A stretch of DNA of 64,000 bases from JASGDN01 sp049840815 (GCA_049840815.1 JASGJI010000007.1:186001-250000), one strand, 5' to 3'; shown: positions 9,276 through 18,449, counted from the first letter of the stretch. Made by a program: numbers and translations. The notes: generated by a model not told the origin, from the letters alone.

Positions 9276-10259
9276 CTAGTCGCCGCGACCACTGGGGGCG
9301 AGTTGTCCGCCCACGCCGCGATCCTGCATCGAGGTCGTGCTTGCTTGTAGCGAGCGGTCCGGGAGGATCTTCAGGACGCCATCAGCCAGCACCACAAAGA
9401 GAATCGCCATCAGCGCCGCGTGGGTGAGTGTGGAAAGCAACTGGACCTTGGTCAGGACCACCATGCCCCCGGCGAACGACTGGAGGATGACGACGATCAG
9501 CGCCATCCTGCTGTGCGCGAAGAGATCGGGCCGTGCGTCACGGACCTTCCATGCCATCCAGAACATCGCGATGATGACGAAGGTAATGGTGACGGCCAGA
9601 ACGCGGTGGGCGAAATGGATCCCTGCATTGTTTCCCATGCCGGGGATGACCTGCCCGTTGCAGAGCGGCCAGTCGAGCCCGCATGCGATCTCGGAGTTGG
9701 TGTGTCGCACATAGGCACCCGAGTAGGCGACGATGATCGAGGCCACGAAGGAGACGACGATCATGACCCGGAGCGCGGTCGGGACCGGATTCTGCGCGAT
9801 GGTTCTGTCGCGGTGACGTCCGCCGTCGATCAGGATCCGGGCAATCAGGACTGCAGAGGCGAGACAGATCAGCGAGATGCCGAAGTGCGTGGCCATCACC
9901 GTGGCGGACTGGGGCCACATGACCGCCGCGGCACCCATGAGCGATTGCAGCACCAGGGTGAACGCCATCGCCGGCACGAGGATCTTCAGGTCCGGGAACT
10001 TCTTGCGAAGCGGCCACGCCACGATCGACGTGGCGAGGACCAGGAGACCTTCGATACTCGTCACGAAGCGGTGACTGTACTCGATGATCGACTCTAGGTA
10101 GTCCTGGGGAATCAGGCGGCCGTGGCAGAGCGGCCAGTCGTTGCCGCAGCCCTCGCCGGAGCCGGTGGCCGTCACGCCCGCGCCCATCAGGAGCACGATG
10201 AACATGCCGATCGCCGTAGCGATCGCGAGGCGCTTTGTCAGGACAGCTCGCTTGTCCAT
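9276..10259 (-). CDS. ctaA: Heme A synthase (COX15/CtaA family)
   Basis: About 327 residues with eight predicted membrane segments in two homologous halves. Each half has the family signature: GSGEGCGNDWPLCHG near the first helix pair and EIACGLDWPLCNGQVIPG in the second, both with the Cys pair seen in CtaA. Conserved His residues occur in EYSHRFVTS and HFAHRVLA. The enzyme oxidises the C8 methyl of heme O to give heme A for cytochrome c oxidase, acting in the cytoplasmic membrane, so the organism is expected to respire with an aa3-type oxidase. I chose the ATG at 10259 (MDKRAVLTKR), which follows AAGGAA; a longer in-frame start at 10334 is less likely. No other oxidase-assembly gene is adjacent. 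Confidence 0.93.
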   Translation of the reverse strand: MDKRAVLTKRLAIATAIGMFIVLLMGAGVTATGSGEGCGNDWPLCHGRLIPQDYLESIIEYSHRFVTSIEGLLVLATSIVAWPLRKKFPDLKILVPAMAFTLVLQSLMGAAAVMWPQSATVMATHFGISLICLASAVLIARILIDGGRHRDRTIAQNPVPTALRVMIVVSFVASIIVAYSGAYVRHTNSEIACGLDWPLCNGQVIPGMGNNAGIHFAHRVLAVTITFVIIAMFWMAWKVRDARPDLFAHSRMALIVVILQSFAGGMVVLTKVQLLSTLTHAALMAILFVVLADGVLKILPDRSLQASTTSMQDRGVGGQLAPSGRGD

Positions 10260-10366
10260 CTCGGGAGATTCCTTCCGGAGCTGATTCAGGGTCCAACGAT
10301 GTGGGGCGCCTCTAGGCGAGGCGAGCAGCGTCAATCATCCCATGAAACGTCCCGAAATGCCGCAGA

Positions 10367-10408
10367 CCCGGACGGCGATTGTGCGGCAGCACCGTATCGC
10401 CGTCCGGG
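10367..10408 (-). terminator. Hairpin terminator after ohr/osmC
   Basis: 13-bp perfect stem (CCCGGACGGCGAT) with a 16-base loop, 30 bp downstream of the peroxidase stop. Confidence 0.65.
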
Positions 10409-10437
10409 CCGAAGGGGAGTCTCGTGATCGACGGGGA

Positions 10438-10860
10438 TCAGGCGTTGGCGACCTCGAAGGTGACGGCGATATTGCCGCGCGTCGCGTTGGAGTACGGGCA
10501 GACCTGGTGGGCTGCATCGACCAGCGCCTGGATCTGGTCCAGCGCCATCCCCGGAATCGTCACCTTCATGGCGACGCCAAGGTGATAGGAGGCATCGCCG
10601 CGATACAGCGAAACGGAGGAGTCGATCACCGACTTCGAGACGTCCAGCCCTTGCTGGCGGGCGACGCTGCCCATCGCGCTCTGGAAGCAGGCGGCGTACC
10701 CCGCTGCGAAGAGCTGCTCCGGATTCGTGCCATTGCCCGAGGAACCAGGTTGGGAGAGCGTCACGTCGAGTCGACCGTCGTCGGTGGTGGCGTGGCCCGC
10801 GCGTCCGCCGGTGACGCTGGCGTGAGCGGTGTAGACAGGGGTTTCGGGTGTCGTTGCCAT
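10438..10860 (-). CDS. ohr: Organic hydroperoxide resistance protein (OsmC/Ohr)
   Basis: 140 residues, typical of Ohr. The two redox Cys are visible in AAGYAACFQSA and in AHQVCPYSNAT; family members use this pair to reduce organic hydroperoxides with lipoyl or thiol donors in the cytoplasm. NPEQLFAAGY is a conserved Ohr segment. The ATG at 10860 is preceded by GGGAGG nine bases upstream; a longer in-frame start at 11061 would run into mutM and lacks support. Ohr is often controlled by a MarR-type OhrR, but none is adjacent. Confidence 0.88.
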   Translation of the reverse strand: MATTPETPVYTAHASVTGGRAGHATTDDGRLDVTLSQPGSSGNGTNPEQLFAAGYAACFQSAMGSVARQQGLDVSKSVIDSSVSLYRGDASYHLGVAMKVTIPGMALDQIQALVDAAHQVCPYSNATRGNIAVTFEVANA

Positions 10861-10948
10861 GGGTCGATTGCCTCCCGTGATGGATGAATCCGTGGAATGA
10901 GCGCGTCTGGCCGAGGAGTCATGCGGACGGACGGCGCGCGTTCCGCAG

Positions 10949-11800
10949 CTATTCTGCACCGATCCGGATGGGCACAACCTGGCAATTCGGGCAGAACGTG
11001 GTGCCGCGACCGGCAACGACGATGCGTTCCAGTGGCGTTCCGCATCGTTCGCAAAGGCCACCGTCCTTCGCGCGACCGTAGACCTTCAGGTAGCGCGCAT
11101 TCCCACCTGCCTCACCGTAGGGATTCGCGAAGGAGGAGAACGTCGTGCCCTGATTGGCGATGGCTGCGTGCAGGATGCCCCGGATCGCGTGGAGCAGACG
11201 GTCGATGGTCAGGAGTGAGAGCGTGTTCGCCTGGGTCAGGGGATGGATCTCCGTTTCCCACAGCGCCTCGTCGACATAAATATTGCCGAGGCCCGCGATG
11301 AGGCCCTGGTCGAGCAAGGCCCCTTTGATCGAGCCGGTTCGCCGTGCGAGCGCGGCATGCACGCTCGCGGTGGTGAGCGTTTCCGAGAGGGGTTCGGGAC
11401 CGAGCCGAGCGTTCAGATGGTCGACCTCATCAGGCGTGACGACAGAAACGCGTCCGAACTTCCGCTGATCGGCGAAGCGGAGATCCCCACCACCGGAGAG
11501 ACGCATCACGAGGTGTTCGAAGCGGACCGGTGGCGTATCGGCTGGAAGGACGAGTAGTCGCCCGGTCATCCGGAGATGGACCACCATCGTATGGTCGTCA
11601 TCGAGGGGGAAGAGCAGGTACTTTCCACGACGACGCGCATCGAGGATCGTGCGTCCCATCAGCCAACTCGCCGGTTCTCCGGGCAACGTCGTTTCGATCA
11701 CGCCAGGGAAGTCGTGGCGTTCGATGCCGATAATGGTCTGCCCGACAACGTGCGGCCCGATCAGACGGCGGATCGTTTCGACTTCGGGAAGCTCTGGCAT
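10949..11800 (-). CDS. mutM: Formamidopyrimidine-DNA glycosylase
   Basis: 283 residues starting MPELPEVETIRR; the N-terminal Pro and adjacent Glu are the catalytic Schiff-base residues of Fpg. A helix-two-turn-helix segment contains GLGNIYVDEALW, and the C-terminal zinc finger has CERCG followed by CPNCQ. It removes 8-oxoguanine and other oxidised purines and cleaves the abasic site. The start is fixed by the requirement for Met-Pro-Glu. It diverges from the HIT gene with about 70 bp between starts and is followed by the peroxidase gene, so oxidative-damage functions are grouped here. Confidence 0.95.
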   Translation of the reverse strand: MPELPEVETIRRLIGPHVVGQTIIGIERHDFPGVIETTLPGEPASWLMGRTILDARRRGKYLLFPLDDDHTMVVHLRMTGRLLVLPADTPPVRFEHLVMRLSGGGDLRFADQRKFGRVSVVTPDEVDHLNARLGPEPLSETLTTASVHAALARRTGSIKGALLDQGLIAGLGNIYVDEALWETEIHPLTQANTLSLLTIDRLLHAIRGILHAAIANQGTTFSSFANPYGEAGGNARYLKVYGRAKDGGLCERCGTPLERIVVAGRGTTFCPNCQVVPIRIGAE

Positions 11801-11873
11801 ACTGGTCCTGTCAGGAACGCGTCGTCCGGTGATGGCAGCGGGCGGCCCGATGAAGTGGGAAAGGGACACGTTC

Positions 11874-12227
11874 GTGTCGACGTATGACTCCGATTGTATC
11901 TTCTGCAAGATCGCGGCGGGCGAGTTCGGAACGGCCTTCGCCGCCCAGAGCGACCACGCTGTGGCCTTCGACGATCTCTCGCCGCAAGCTCCCGTGCATG
12001 TGCTCGTTGTCCCGAAGCGGCACATTCCGAGCATCGCCGGACTGGAGGCCGGCGATGGCGACCTGCTGGCGGACATGATCGCCCTCGCGAATCAGGTTGC
12101 TCGCGATCGCGGCATCGATGCCTCTGGATATCGCCTGCTCACCAATGTCGGACCGGATGCTGGTCAGACCGTCTTCCACCTTCACATGCACCTGCTCGGT
12201 GGCAAGGAACTTGGCCCGTTGGCCTGA
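11874..12227 (+). CDS. HIT-family nucleotide hydrolase/transferase
   Basis: 117 residues with the histidine-triad motif HLHMHLLGG near the C-terminus and the N-terminal CIFCKI segment of the HINT branch. Such proteins hydrolyse nucleoside phosphoramidates and related adenylylated compounds. The GTG at 11874 follows AAAGGGA; an in-frame ATG at 11850 would add eight residues and is the alternative. It heads a same-strand run with yqeY and ybeY. Confidence 0.85.
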   Translation: MSTYDSDCIFCKIAAGEFGTAFAAQSDHAVAFDDLSPQAPVHVLVVPKRHIPSIAGLEAGDGDLLADMIALANQVARDRGIDASGYRLLTNVGPDAGQTVFHLHMHLLGGKELGPLA

Positions 12228-12260
12228 TCCCATGCTCCAGCGATACCCGAAAGGACCATC

Positions 12261-12728
12261 ATGACCGACACCACACCGTCCGGGTTGCGCGCCCGGCTCG
12301 AGACCGACATGAAGCAGGCCATGCGCGACAAGGATACGGAGACGCGTGATGCGCTGCGCTATGTCCTCGCGATGGTGAAGAACGCGGAGATCGACAAGCG
12401 GGCCAGCCTCACCGAAGAGGAGGAGATCGCGCTGCTGCGCACGCAGGTGAAGCAGCGGCAGGATTCCATTGAGCAGTTCCGTAATGGTGGCCGCGAGGAC
12501 CTCGCCGCGCGCGAGGAATCGCAGGTTGCTATCATCGAGCGCTACCTTCCGCAGCAGATGACGGATGAGGAGCTCGCCGCGTTCGTCCAGTCCGGGATCT
12601 CGGAGTCTGGTGCATCCAGCCCGAAGGACATGGGCAAGGTGATGGGGTTGCTCAATCGCCAGGCCTCGGGCCGCGTCGACGGGCGACGCCTCTCGGCGGC
12701 GGTCAAGGACGCATTAGCATCCCTGTGA
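12261..12728 (+). CDS. yqeY: GatB/YqeY domain protein
   Basis: 155 residues matching stand-alone YqeY: LRARLETDMKQAMRDKD at the start, then SLTEEEEIALLR, and a C-terminal GKVMGLLNRQASGRVDGR block like the GatB tail. In GatB this domain binds tRNA in the amidotransferase complex; the free-standing protein has no settled function. AAAGGA precedes the ATG. Its stop overlaps the ybeY GTG by four bases, implying coupled translation. Confidence 0.88.
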   Translation: MTDTTPSGLRARLETDMKQAMRDKDTETRDALRYVLAMVKNAEIDKRASLTEEEEIALLRTQVKQRQDSIEQFRNGGREDLAAREESQVAIIERYLPQQMTDEELAAFVQSGISESGASSPKDMGKVMGLLNRQASGRVDGRRLSAAVKDALASL

Positions 12729-13228
12729 GCGAACTCGCGATTGCCGAACTCACCATCGATGCCGATGTGCCGATTCCGGAATCGCTGACGGAATCCGCCC
12801 TGACATCGCTGTCGCATCACGTCCTGAGCGCGGAAGCGGCGGAGGGTGCATGGACGCTCGGCTTTCGGTTCGTGGATGACACCGAGATGCAGGCCATGCA
12901 TCTGGCGTTCATGGGACTCGATTCGCCGACGGATATCATGACGTTCCCGAACGAGACCGACGACGCATGGTCGTTCGGTGGGGACGAAGATGAAGAAGAC
13001 GTCGAATCGACGGACCGTGGCGGAGACATCGTCATTTCTGTCGATACGGCTGCGGCCCAGGCGGAGGACGGCGATTGGGGGCTTGAGGAGGAGTTGCGAT
13101 TCCTCGTCGTTCACGGCCTCTTGCACCTGCTCGGGTGGGACGATCACGACGATGACGACCGCGCGGCGATGCTCAATCGCCAGCGCGACCTGATCGCGTC
13201 ATGGTTGGCATCCGGCGCCAGCGCCTGA
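12725..13228 (+). CDS. ybeY: Endoribonuclease YbeY (rRNA maturation)
   Basis: 167 residues with the metal-binding H-x3-H-x5-H motif seen as HGLLHLLGWDDHD. The segment DSPTDIMTFP (family DxxTDVLSFP) is also present. YbeY matures 16S rRNA 3' ends and takes part in ribosome quality control. The start GTG overlaps the yqeY stop. An acidic insertion (DEDEEDVESTD) lies in the middle, not usually so long. The gene ends 30 bp before a strong bidirectional terminator. Confidence 0.92.
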   Translation: MSELAIAELTIDADVPIPESLTESALTSLSHHVLSAEAAEGAWTLGFRFVDDTEMQAMHLAFMGLDSPTDIMTFPNETDDAWSFGGDEDEEDVESTDRGGDIVISVDTAAAQAEDGDWGLEEELRFLVVHGLLHLLGWDDHDDDDRAAMLNRQRDLIASWLASGASA

Positions 13229-13257
13229 CGGCCGGGGTAGCAAACTCGCGAGCGAAC

Positions 13258-13291
13258 GACCGGAGGCCTGCCGTCCAGCAGGCCTCCGGTC
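13258..13291. terminator. Bidirectional terminator between ybeY and cinA
   Basis: 14-bp perfect stem GACCGGAGGCCTGC with a six-base loop, between convergent genes. Confidence 0.8.
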
Positions 13292-13308
13292 GTTGTTGAC
13301 ATGCTGGA

Positions 13309-14505
13309 CTACGCGAACTCGCGACGCAGCATATCGACGGCGTGGAGGGCCGCCCGGCGATGGGCTTCCCCGAGCGTCGCTCGCTGGTTCGATGTTGGCA
13401 GGAGGCGTGCCTCCTCGCCATCCTCCGAAACGGCGATGGCGACCTTGCCGAGGATGACCCCGGTATCGCCCGGCTCGCCATTGAAGACGATCCCGACGCC
13501 GATGACCCCGTCATTCGCTCGCGCGGCAATCGCGGCGGCCTTTGCCGCCTCTTCAGCGTCCGCATCGGTCAGGGTCGTGTCGAAGGGGAGGGTGGTGCCG
13601 CTGGAGAGGATCTCCTGCGACACGAGGTCACGGGCAAGCAGGCCCGCGAACGCGCCGCCGGTACCGCGTTCGACAATCGCGAGTTGCTTCCCTCGACGCT
13701 GGATCGACGAGGTCAGCACCCGCTCCAGCGTGTCGTCGTCGGCGCCCCATCGATACTGGCCGAGGATGCGATCCACCTCGGCCTCCGCACGATCCCGGCG
13801 CACCCGGGCTTCTTCCGGGTCGTCTCCGATAGCGGAAACCATGATATGAACGCCATCGTCCTTGGCGTAGGTCGCGACGATCGTGTCGCCAGCAGTGATG
13901 AGCTCGTGTAGCTCCTGCTCGGCAGCGGATTCGCCGATGCCGATGGTCTTGATCACGATCGTGTCGATGACATTGTTGCCGGACCGTTCGAGGATGCGCG
14001 GCATGGCCTGCTCCATCCACATCCTGAACATCTCGCGCGGCACGCCGGGCATGGTGACGATGTACTTCGGCGTCTCGCCCTGGATCGTGACGAACCAGCC
14101 GGGGGCAGTCCCGACGGGATTCGGAAGGACCTCGGAGGAAGGGATGGTCCACGCCTGCTTCGCGTTGCGCGCGGGCATGTCCATGCCGCGGTTGGCGAAG
14201 AACCCCTTCAGGTCCTCAAGAAGCCCTGGATCGACGCTCGGCGTCTCGCCGACGACCTCGGCGATCGCCTCGCGGGTGAGATCGTCGTCAGTGGGGCCGA
14301 TGCCACCGGAGCAGATGATGAGGTCGGCCTTGGCGAGGGCACCCCGGATGGTATCGACGAGCTCGGGAAAGTCGTCACCGGTGCTGGTGACATGGATGAG
14401 CTCGATGCCGTTGGCGGCGAGATGTTGGGAGAGATAGGTGGCGTTGGTATCGGTAATGTGTCCGAGCAGGAGTTCGGACCCGATGGAAAGGATGTACGCG
14501 CGCAT
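13309..14505 (-). CDS. cinA: CinA-family protein (COG1058 domain, degenerate C-terminal domain)
   Basis: 398 residues. The N-terminal MoCF/COG1058 half is well kept: SIGSELLLGHITDTNATYLS, then ICSGGIGPTDDDLTREA and PNPVGTAPGW, as in ADP-ribose/CoA pyrophosphatase CinA proteins. The C-terminal half aligns with the nicotinamide-nucleotide amidase region but has ERGTGGAFAGLLA where amidases show AESCTGG, so deamidation activity is doubtful. The ATG at 14505 follows AAAGG; longer in-frame starts lack a binding site. CinA takes part in pyridine nucleotide salvage and, in some bacteria, competence. Confidence 0.88.
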   Translation of the reverse strand: MRAYILSIGSELLLGHITDTNATYLSQHLAANGIELIHVTSTGDDFPELVDTIRGALAKADLIICSGGIGPTDDDLTREAIAEVVGETPSVDPGLLEDLKGFFANRGMDMPARNAKQAWTIPSSEVLPNPVGTAPGWFVTIQGETPKYIVTMPGVPREMFRMWMEQAMPRILERSGNNVIDTIVIKTIGIGESAAEQELHELITAGDTIVATYAKDDGVHIMVSAIGDDPEEARVRRDRAEAEVDRILGQYRWGADDDTLERVLTSSIQRRGKQLAIVERGTGGAFAGLLARDLVSQEILSSGTTLPFDTTLTDADAEEAAKAAAIAARANDGVIGVGIVFNGEPGDTGVILGKVAIAVSEDGEEARLLPTSNQRATLGEAHRRAALHAVDMLRREFA

Positions 14506-14665
14506 GGGCCGCCTTTCATGACGGGGTTGGGATCTCTGGGTCGAGCGCGCACAGTATATCCAGCAACCGGCAAAAGGGACATCCCGACAGCGCTTGCCGG
14601 GTTTCACCGACGGGGAGACGATCCCCACCGCCCGATCCCTCGGTTCGAAAGACGGACCTGGTTCC

Positions 14666-14711
14666 GGAGGGCTGCCGCGCCGAGATCGTCTCCTCGAACG
14701 GGCAGCCCTCC
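14666..14711 (-). terminator. Probable terminator after the GMC oxidoreductase
   Basis: 11-bp stem GGAGGGCTGCC with a 24-base loop, just past the oxidoreductase stop. Confidence 0.45.
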
Positions 14712-14725
14712 CATGGATGCGGAGA

Positions 14726-16972
14726 TCAGCCCGCGAAGTCGTCGAGCAGGCGCTCGGTGAAGATCTTTGCGATCGAATACAGTGACTGCATGGGGTTCGC
14801 GCCAACCGACGTCGGGAAGATGCTGCTGTCCATCACGTACACGTTTGGTACCTCGTCGCCATTTGCTGCCCACAGGCGGTGATTCAGCGAGACGACGCCC
14901 TCACCCTGCGGTCCCATCTTGTTCGTGGCCTGGAGATGGGCGGAGGTGAGCACGGTACGGTTCGGCACGAACTGGATGGCTTGCTCGACGAGGTCGGCCT
15001 GCGAGATGTCCGTCAGGTAGGTGCCTACCATGGGATCGAAGTCGGGCAGTCCAAGGACGTTCTCATTGGTGGGGATGATGACTTTCTTCGCCCCGGCCAG
15101 GAACATCATGCGGATACCGATCGCGACGCCGATCCGGAACCGGTCCTTGTCGGCATCACTCAGGGTGTATTGCAAGACGGTGTCTCCACCATCGTCGAGG
15201 ACGATCCGGTTGTCATCGGATGGCGTGTCGACGAGCATGCAGCCGAAGCCGACATAGTCATTGAAGCGCACCAGCTCGTCGTAGATCTGCTTGCCGCTTC
15301 CCGGGATCAGGACGGCTCCATAGGCCGGGAGGCCGCCCATCGTTTCGTAGATGAAGCCGGGCGTCACTCCGAACGACGAGCAGAAGGTGGCGCTATCGAG
15401 ACCATCGAGCAGGTTGATCGTGTGGTCGAACAGGCCAAGGAGCGGGAAGGACGGGTGGATGATGAGGCCGCGTCCGATATGCGGGTTGGCGACGGCAGGG
15501 TTGGATAAGGCCGTGTTGAGTAGGACCCGGGTCGTGCCGATGGTGCCCGCCGAAAGAATGATTGCGCCCGCCTCGATCGTGACTGGTACCTCGGGTTCGA
15601 TGCCGAGATTCGACGCGTCCACGACGGTGTTGCCGTACTCGGTCCACGGTGCCGTTGTGTGGAGGCGCAGGCCGATCGCTTTCGTTCCGCTTTGGTCGAA
15701 GAGAACCTCATCGACGATCGCGTCGGAAATGATGCCGAGCGGATTCTGGCTGTCCGCGATGGCCGGGTAGACGAGCTGACGCGCGGCATCGAGCTTGTCG
15801 TCCACCGGCGACGGAGAGTCTCCCACGGGAAACCGGTTCAGGTGGTAGAGCGACGGATCGACGCCGTAGGCAGAAGCTCCGTCCCATAGCGCCCGGTTGT
15901 CGTTATTCAGTTCGCTCTCGGAGAGCGTTCGGGTTCCGATGGTCTTCCGCACCCAGTCGTAGGCGGAGGCAAGCCGCTCCGTCGAGTAGGCGTCGTCCAT
16001 CAATCCCGATTCGATCCAGGCATTGATACGCGCCTGAACCGTTGACTCCAGTGGAGAAAAGGCGAGGTCGATATTGACCGTCGAGCCGCCGCCCAGCGTT
16101 TCCCCGCTGCGGATGATGATGGCGTTATCGGCTGTTGCTGCCTGATCCTGCTTATACATGAGGCGGGGGTAACTTCGCGTCGTCATCGATCCCCAGACGA
16201 CGAACGGCCCTTTCTCGACGAGCACGACACGCTTCCCGGCAGCCTGGAGCTGACTGGCGACGGTCGCGCCTCCGGGGCCGCTGCCAACGACCACATAGTC
16301 GATCGGGCCGTCGCGATGGCTGATTCGCTTGGTCGTGTCGTCATACACAAGGCGGCTGGGAGCGATGGTGGGAGCATTCAGCGTGGCGTAGATGTCGGGG
16401 CGATTGACGAAGACCGGTGGAGCGAGGAACGCCGCCAGCGGTTCGGCAAGCGGCAAATCCCAGATCGACGAAAGGTAGGCCTCGCGAAGGACGGCTGCGA
16501 TCTGGGTCGATGCGGGGCCGGCACTCCCTTCGAAGAGGAACGAGTAGAGGGGTGTGCGGAGGCTCGCGTCCATCCCTCCAAACCCTCCCGGCGCTGCGAT
16601 GAAGGCCTGCACGGCCGGTTCGGATGAGGCGGTCAGCTGCTCGTAGAACGGCAGATCCTTCGGTTGGGTCAGGCCCTGAAGAAGGGCTGCGACTGGCGAC
16701 TGCTCGAATGCCGCGAGCATGCCCTTGCTGACCTCCGTGGAGATCGTAGCGACGGATTGCTCGACGTCGGGCGGCAGGCCGAACTCGGCCAGCGGGAACC
16801 AGAGCTCGAACAGCGCTTCGTGGGTCTTGGCGATGTCGTCCGCGCTGGTGGTCGCAGTGGGTGTCTGCGCGCCGGCCGATGTGAGGTCTGCCATGGCCAT
16901 GGTTACGGCTGCTGCGGTGAGAAGCTGTCGGCGGTTGAGGGCGGATGATGGCAAGAGTGATTCGCCGTGCAT
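14726..16972 (-). CDS. Exported GMC-family FAD oxidoreductase
   Basis: 748 residues. A twin-arginine-type leader (NRRQLLTAAAVTMAMADL) suggests Tat export with bound FAD. An N-terminal alpha-helical region of ~200 residues precedes the FAD-binding GMC domain, whose dinucleotide motif is VVVGSGPGGATVASQL. A second GMC signature (AIILSAGTIGTTRVLLN) follows, and the C-terminal VMDSSIFPTSVGANPMQS block matches the family end. The large N-terminal extension resembles long-chain alcohol oxidases and some sterol/gluconate-type dehydrogenases; the substrate cannot be told. The start at 16972 is set by the leader peptide. It stands alone between cinA and an intergenic region with a long inverted repeat. 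Confidence 0.85.
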   Translation of the reverse strand: MHGESLLPSSALNRRQLLTAAAVTMAMADLTSAGAQTPTATTSADDIAKTHEALFELWFPLAEFGLPPDVEQSVATISTEVSKGMLAAFEQSPVAALLQGLTQPKDLPFYEQLTASSEPAVQAFIAAPGGFGGMDASLRTPLYSFLFEGSAGPASTQIAAVLREAYLSSIWDLPLAEPLAAFLAPPVFVNRPDIYATLNAPTIAPSRLVYDDTTKRISHRDGPIDYVVVGSGPGGATVASQLQAAGKRVVLVEKGPFVVWGSMTTRSYPRLMYKQDQAATADNAIIIRSGETLGGGSTVNIDLAFSPLESTVQARINAWIESGLMDDAYSTERLASAYDWVRKTIGTRTLSESELNNDNRALWDGASAYGVDPSLYHLNRFPVGDSPSPVDDKLDAARQLVYPAIADSQNPLGIISDAIVDEVLFDQSGTKAIGLRLHTTAPWTEYGNTVVDASNLGIEPEVPVTIEAGAIILSAGTIGTTRVLLNTALSNPAVANPHIGRGLIIHPSFPLLGLFDHTINLLDGLDSATFCSSFGVTPGFIYETMGGLPAYGAVLIPGSGKQIYDELVRFNDYVGFGCMLVDTPSDDNRIVLDDGGDTVLQYTLSDADKDRFRIGVAIGIRMMFLAGAKKVIIPTNENVLGLPDFDPMVGTYLTDISQADLVEQAIQFVPNRTVLTSAHLQATNKMGPQGEGVVSLNHRLWAANGDEVPNVYVMDSSIFPTSVGANPMQSLYSIAKIFTERLLDDFAG

Positions 16973-17135
16973 CGCATCGCTCCCTGAACTGTCTGATTGC
17001 GAACGGTATCCACGGGACCCAGGACGATGATAGGCCGTCGGGGGACGCAACGATAGAGGTTGCTCAAGGTTTTAGTGGGTTGCCACTCGGGCAAGGTCGG
17101 AGCAGGCATTGTCGTTGATGGGTATATCACCTCGA

Positions 17136-17195
17136 TCGAGCTCGGTGTGACATTCGCGAACACCTCGCGATCGGGCGGCGTCACACCGAGCTCGA
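17136..17195. repeat. 16-bp perfect inverted repeat, 28-base spacer
   Basis: TCGAGCTCGGTGTGAC at 17136-17151 is mirrored at 17180-17195. The spacer itself contains two TCGCGA palindromes. It lies 160 bp upstream of the oxidoreductase start; operator, cruciform or insertion remnant are all possible. The rest of 16,973-17,452 shows nothing else I can support. Confidence 0.55.
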
Positions 17196-17452
17196 CCGCT
17201 GTCGGGTTGCCAGGCGTACTTCCCGCGATCACAGGTGCCGAATCCAGGCGTCTCTGTCATTCCGTAATGAGTATGGGGGGTATCGACCGTATGGAAGGGT
17301 GAGGGGAGCTCAACGATGCCGGGTGGTGCGCGTGGTGGGTAGGAGAGGCGCGCCCAGAGGAACCTGCGCCCGGAAGACCGCGAGCCGGTGGGTGCGGACG
17401 GCTCGGGGCTGCCTGTGGCATTGGTGGGTCGGCGCCAAAGGGAAAAGGCAAT

Positions 17453-17473
17453 CGGCCACCTTTTTGGTGGCCG
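17453..17473 (-). terminator. Terminator after tRNA-Arg
   Basis: 8-bp stem CGGCCACC with a five-base loop, 20 bp past the tRNA 3' end. On the minus strand a TTTT follows within 12 bases. Confidence 0.6.
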
Positions 17474-17492
17474 GTATCGATGCTTTTCTGGG

Positions 17493-17565
17493 TACCCTCG
17501 AAGGGACTCGAACCCCTAGCCTCTTGTTCCGAAGACAAGCGCTCTATCCGTTGAGCTACGAGGGC
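17493..17565 (-). tRNA. tRNA-Arg (anticodon UCG)
   Basis: A 73-base cloverleaf on the minus strand: acceptor GCCCTCG pairs with CGAGGGT (one G-U), D arm TAGCTCAACGGATAGAGC, anticodon stem CTTGT/ACAAG around loop CTTCGGA, T arm with GGTTCGAGTCC, discriminator A. CCA is not encoded. The anticodon TCG reads CGN arginine codons. Its 3' end does not match the attP-like core at 59.45 kb, so it is not the attachment site of the phage on this contig. Confidence 0.93.
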
Positions 17566-17741
17566 GTGCATTGACGCGCTGGCGAGTATACCCGCATGGA
17601 CTCCAATCGTGCACCCGATGCCCTGCCTCTGCGTCCAAACGTGTCGCCTTCCCCGCCTCCTACCGTACAATGACCAGCAGGTCGGGAGTCCGATTCAAAC
17701 GGTAGACGGACGTTCGTTTGTGCGGGGGGTAGCGAAGTACG

Positions 17742-18449
17742 GTGCGCTTCTTCAGACTTGTCTGGCGCGGAACGCGGGATCTCTTCGATCAGATGCTCCC
17801 CTTCGCCCTCTATTCGATCATCTGGTGGCTCTGCGTCGTCCTCATCGTGCCAGGACCTGCCGCAACCGTCGCGCTGTTTTCCATGTGCGATCCCCGCCGT
17901 CGCATCTCCCAGCCGGAGTTCGGCGACGCGGTGGCGATCTTCAAGTCGTCCTTCCTGCGGTCCTGGAAGGTCGCACTCGTCACGGTACCCTTCCTCCTCA
18001 TCCTCGCCTGGAACCTCTTCTTCTTCTCGGGAACCGATCACGTCCTCATCGCCCTTGTGCCACTCTGGCTCATCATGTTCGTCGTCCTGTATGTGGTCAC
18101 GCTCTTCTCGTTCTCAATGGCGGCGCTGATGGAGTCCGGCCCGCGCAACGCATGGCGTGGAAGCATGTACGTGCTCGTCAGCCGGCCATTCTCCGGAATC
18201 GCGCTCAGCCTGTTCATGATGATCGTCGGGTCGGTGCTGGCCATCATGGTCCTGCCCATGGCGCTGCTCGGACCAGCCTTCATGGCCTGTGTCGTCAACC
18301 GCTTCGTCCTTGACGGACTTCATGTTCCCGTCATCGACCCGGATTCGCCGACCGATGAGCGACAGGACGAGCGGGAGAAGGGCCTCAATCCCGACCCGAC
18401 ATTCCTGTCCCGCCTGAGAGGAGGCAAGCGTGCCGACCGATCGACCTGA
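17742..18449 (+). CDS. DUF624/YesL-like integral membrane protein
   Basis: 235 residues with about five to six hydrophobic helices and an N-terminal WRGTRDLFDQMLPFALYSII segment, like the DUF624 (YesL) family, small membrane proteins often found beside carbohydrate transporters; their role is not established. The C-terminal ~35 residues are charged and cytoplasmic-looking. Translation from GTG at 17742 has only a weak binding site. It overlaps the next gene by 20 bp, so both are probably cotranscribed. Confidence 0.65.
   Translation: MRFFRLVWRGTRDLFDQMLPFALYSIIWWLCVVLIVPGPAATVALFSMCDPRRRISQPEFGDAVAIFKSSFLRSWKVALVTVPFLLILAWNLFFFSGTDHVLIALVPLWLIMFVVLYVVTLFSFSMAALMESGPRNAWRGSMYVLVSRPFSGIALSLFMMIVGSVLAIMVLPMALLGPAFMACVVNRFVLDGLHVPVIDPDSPTDERQDEREKGLNPDPTFLSRLRGGKRADRST

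Noticed and set aside
17493..17565. tRNA-Arg as the attB of the phage
   Set aside because: Its T arm and acceptor differ from the attP-like core.
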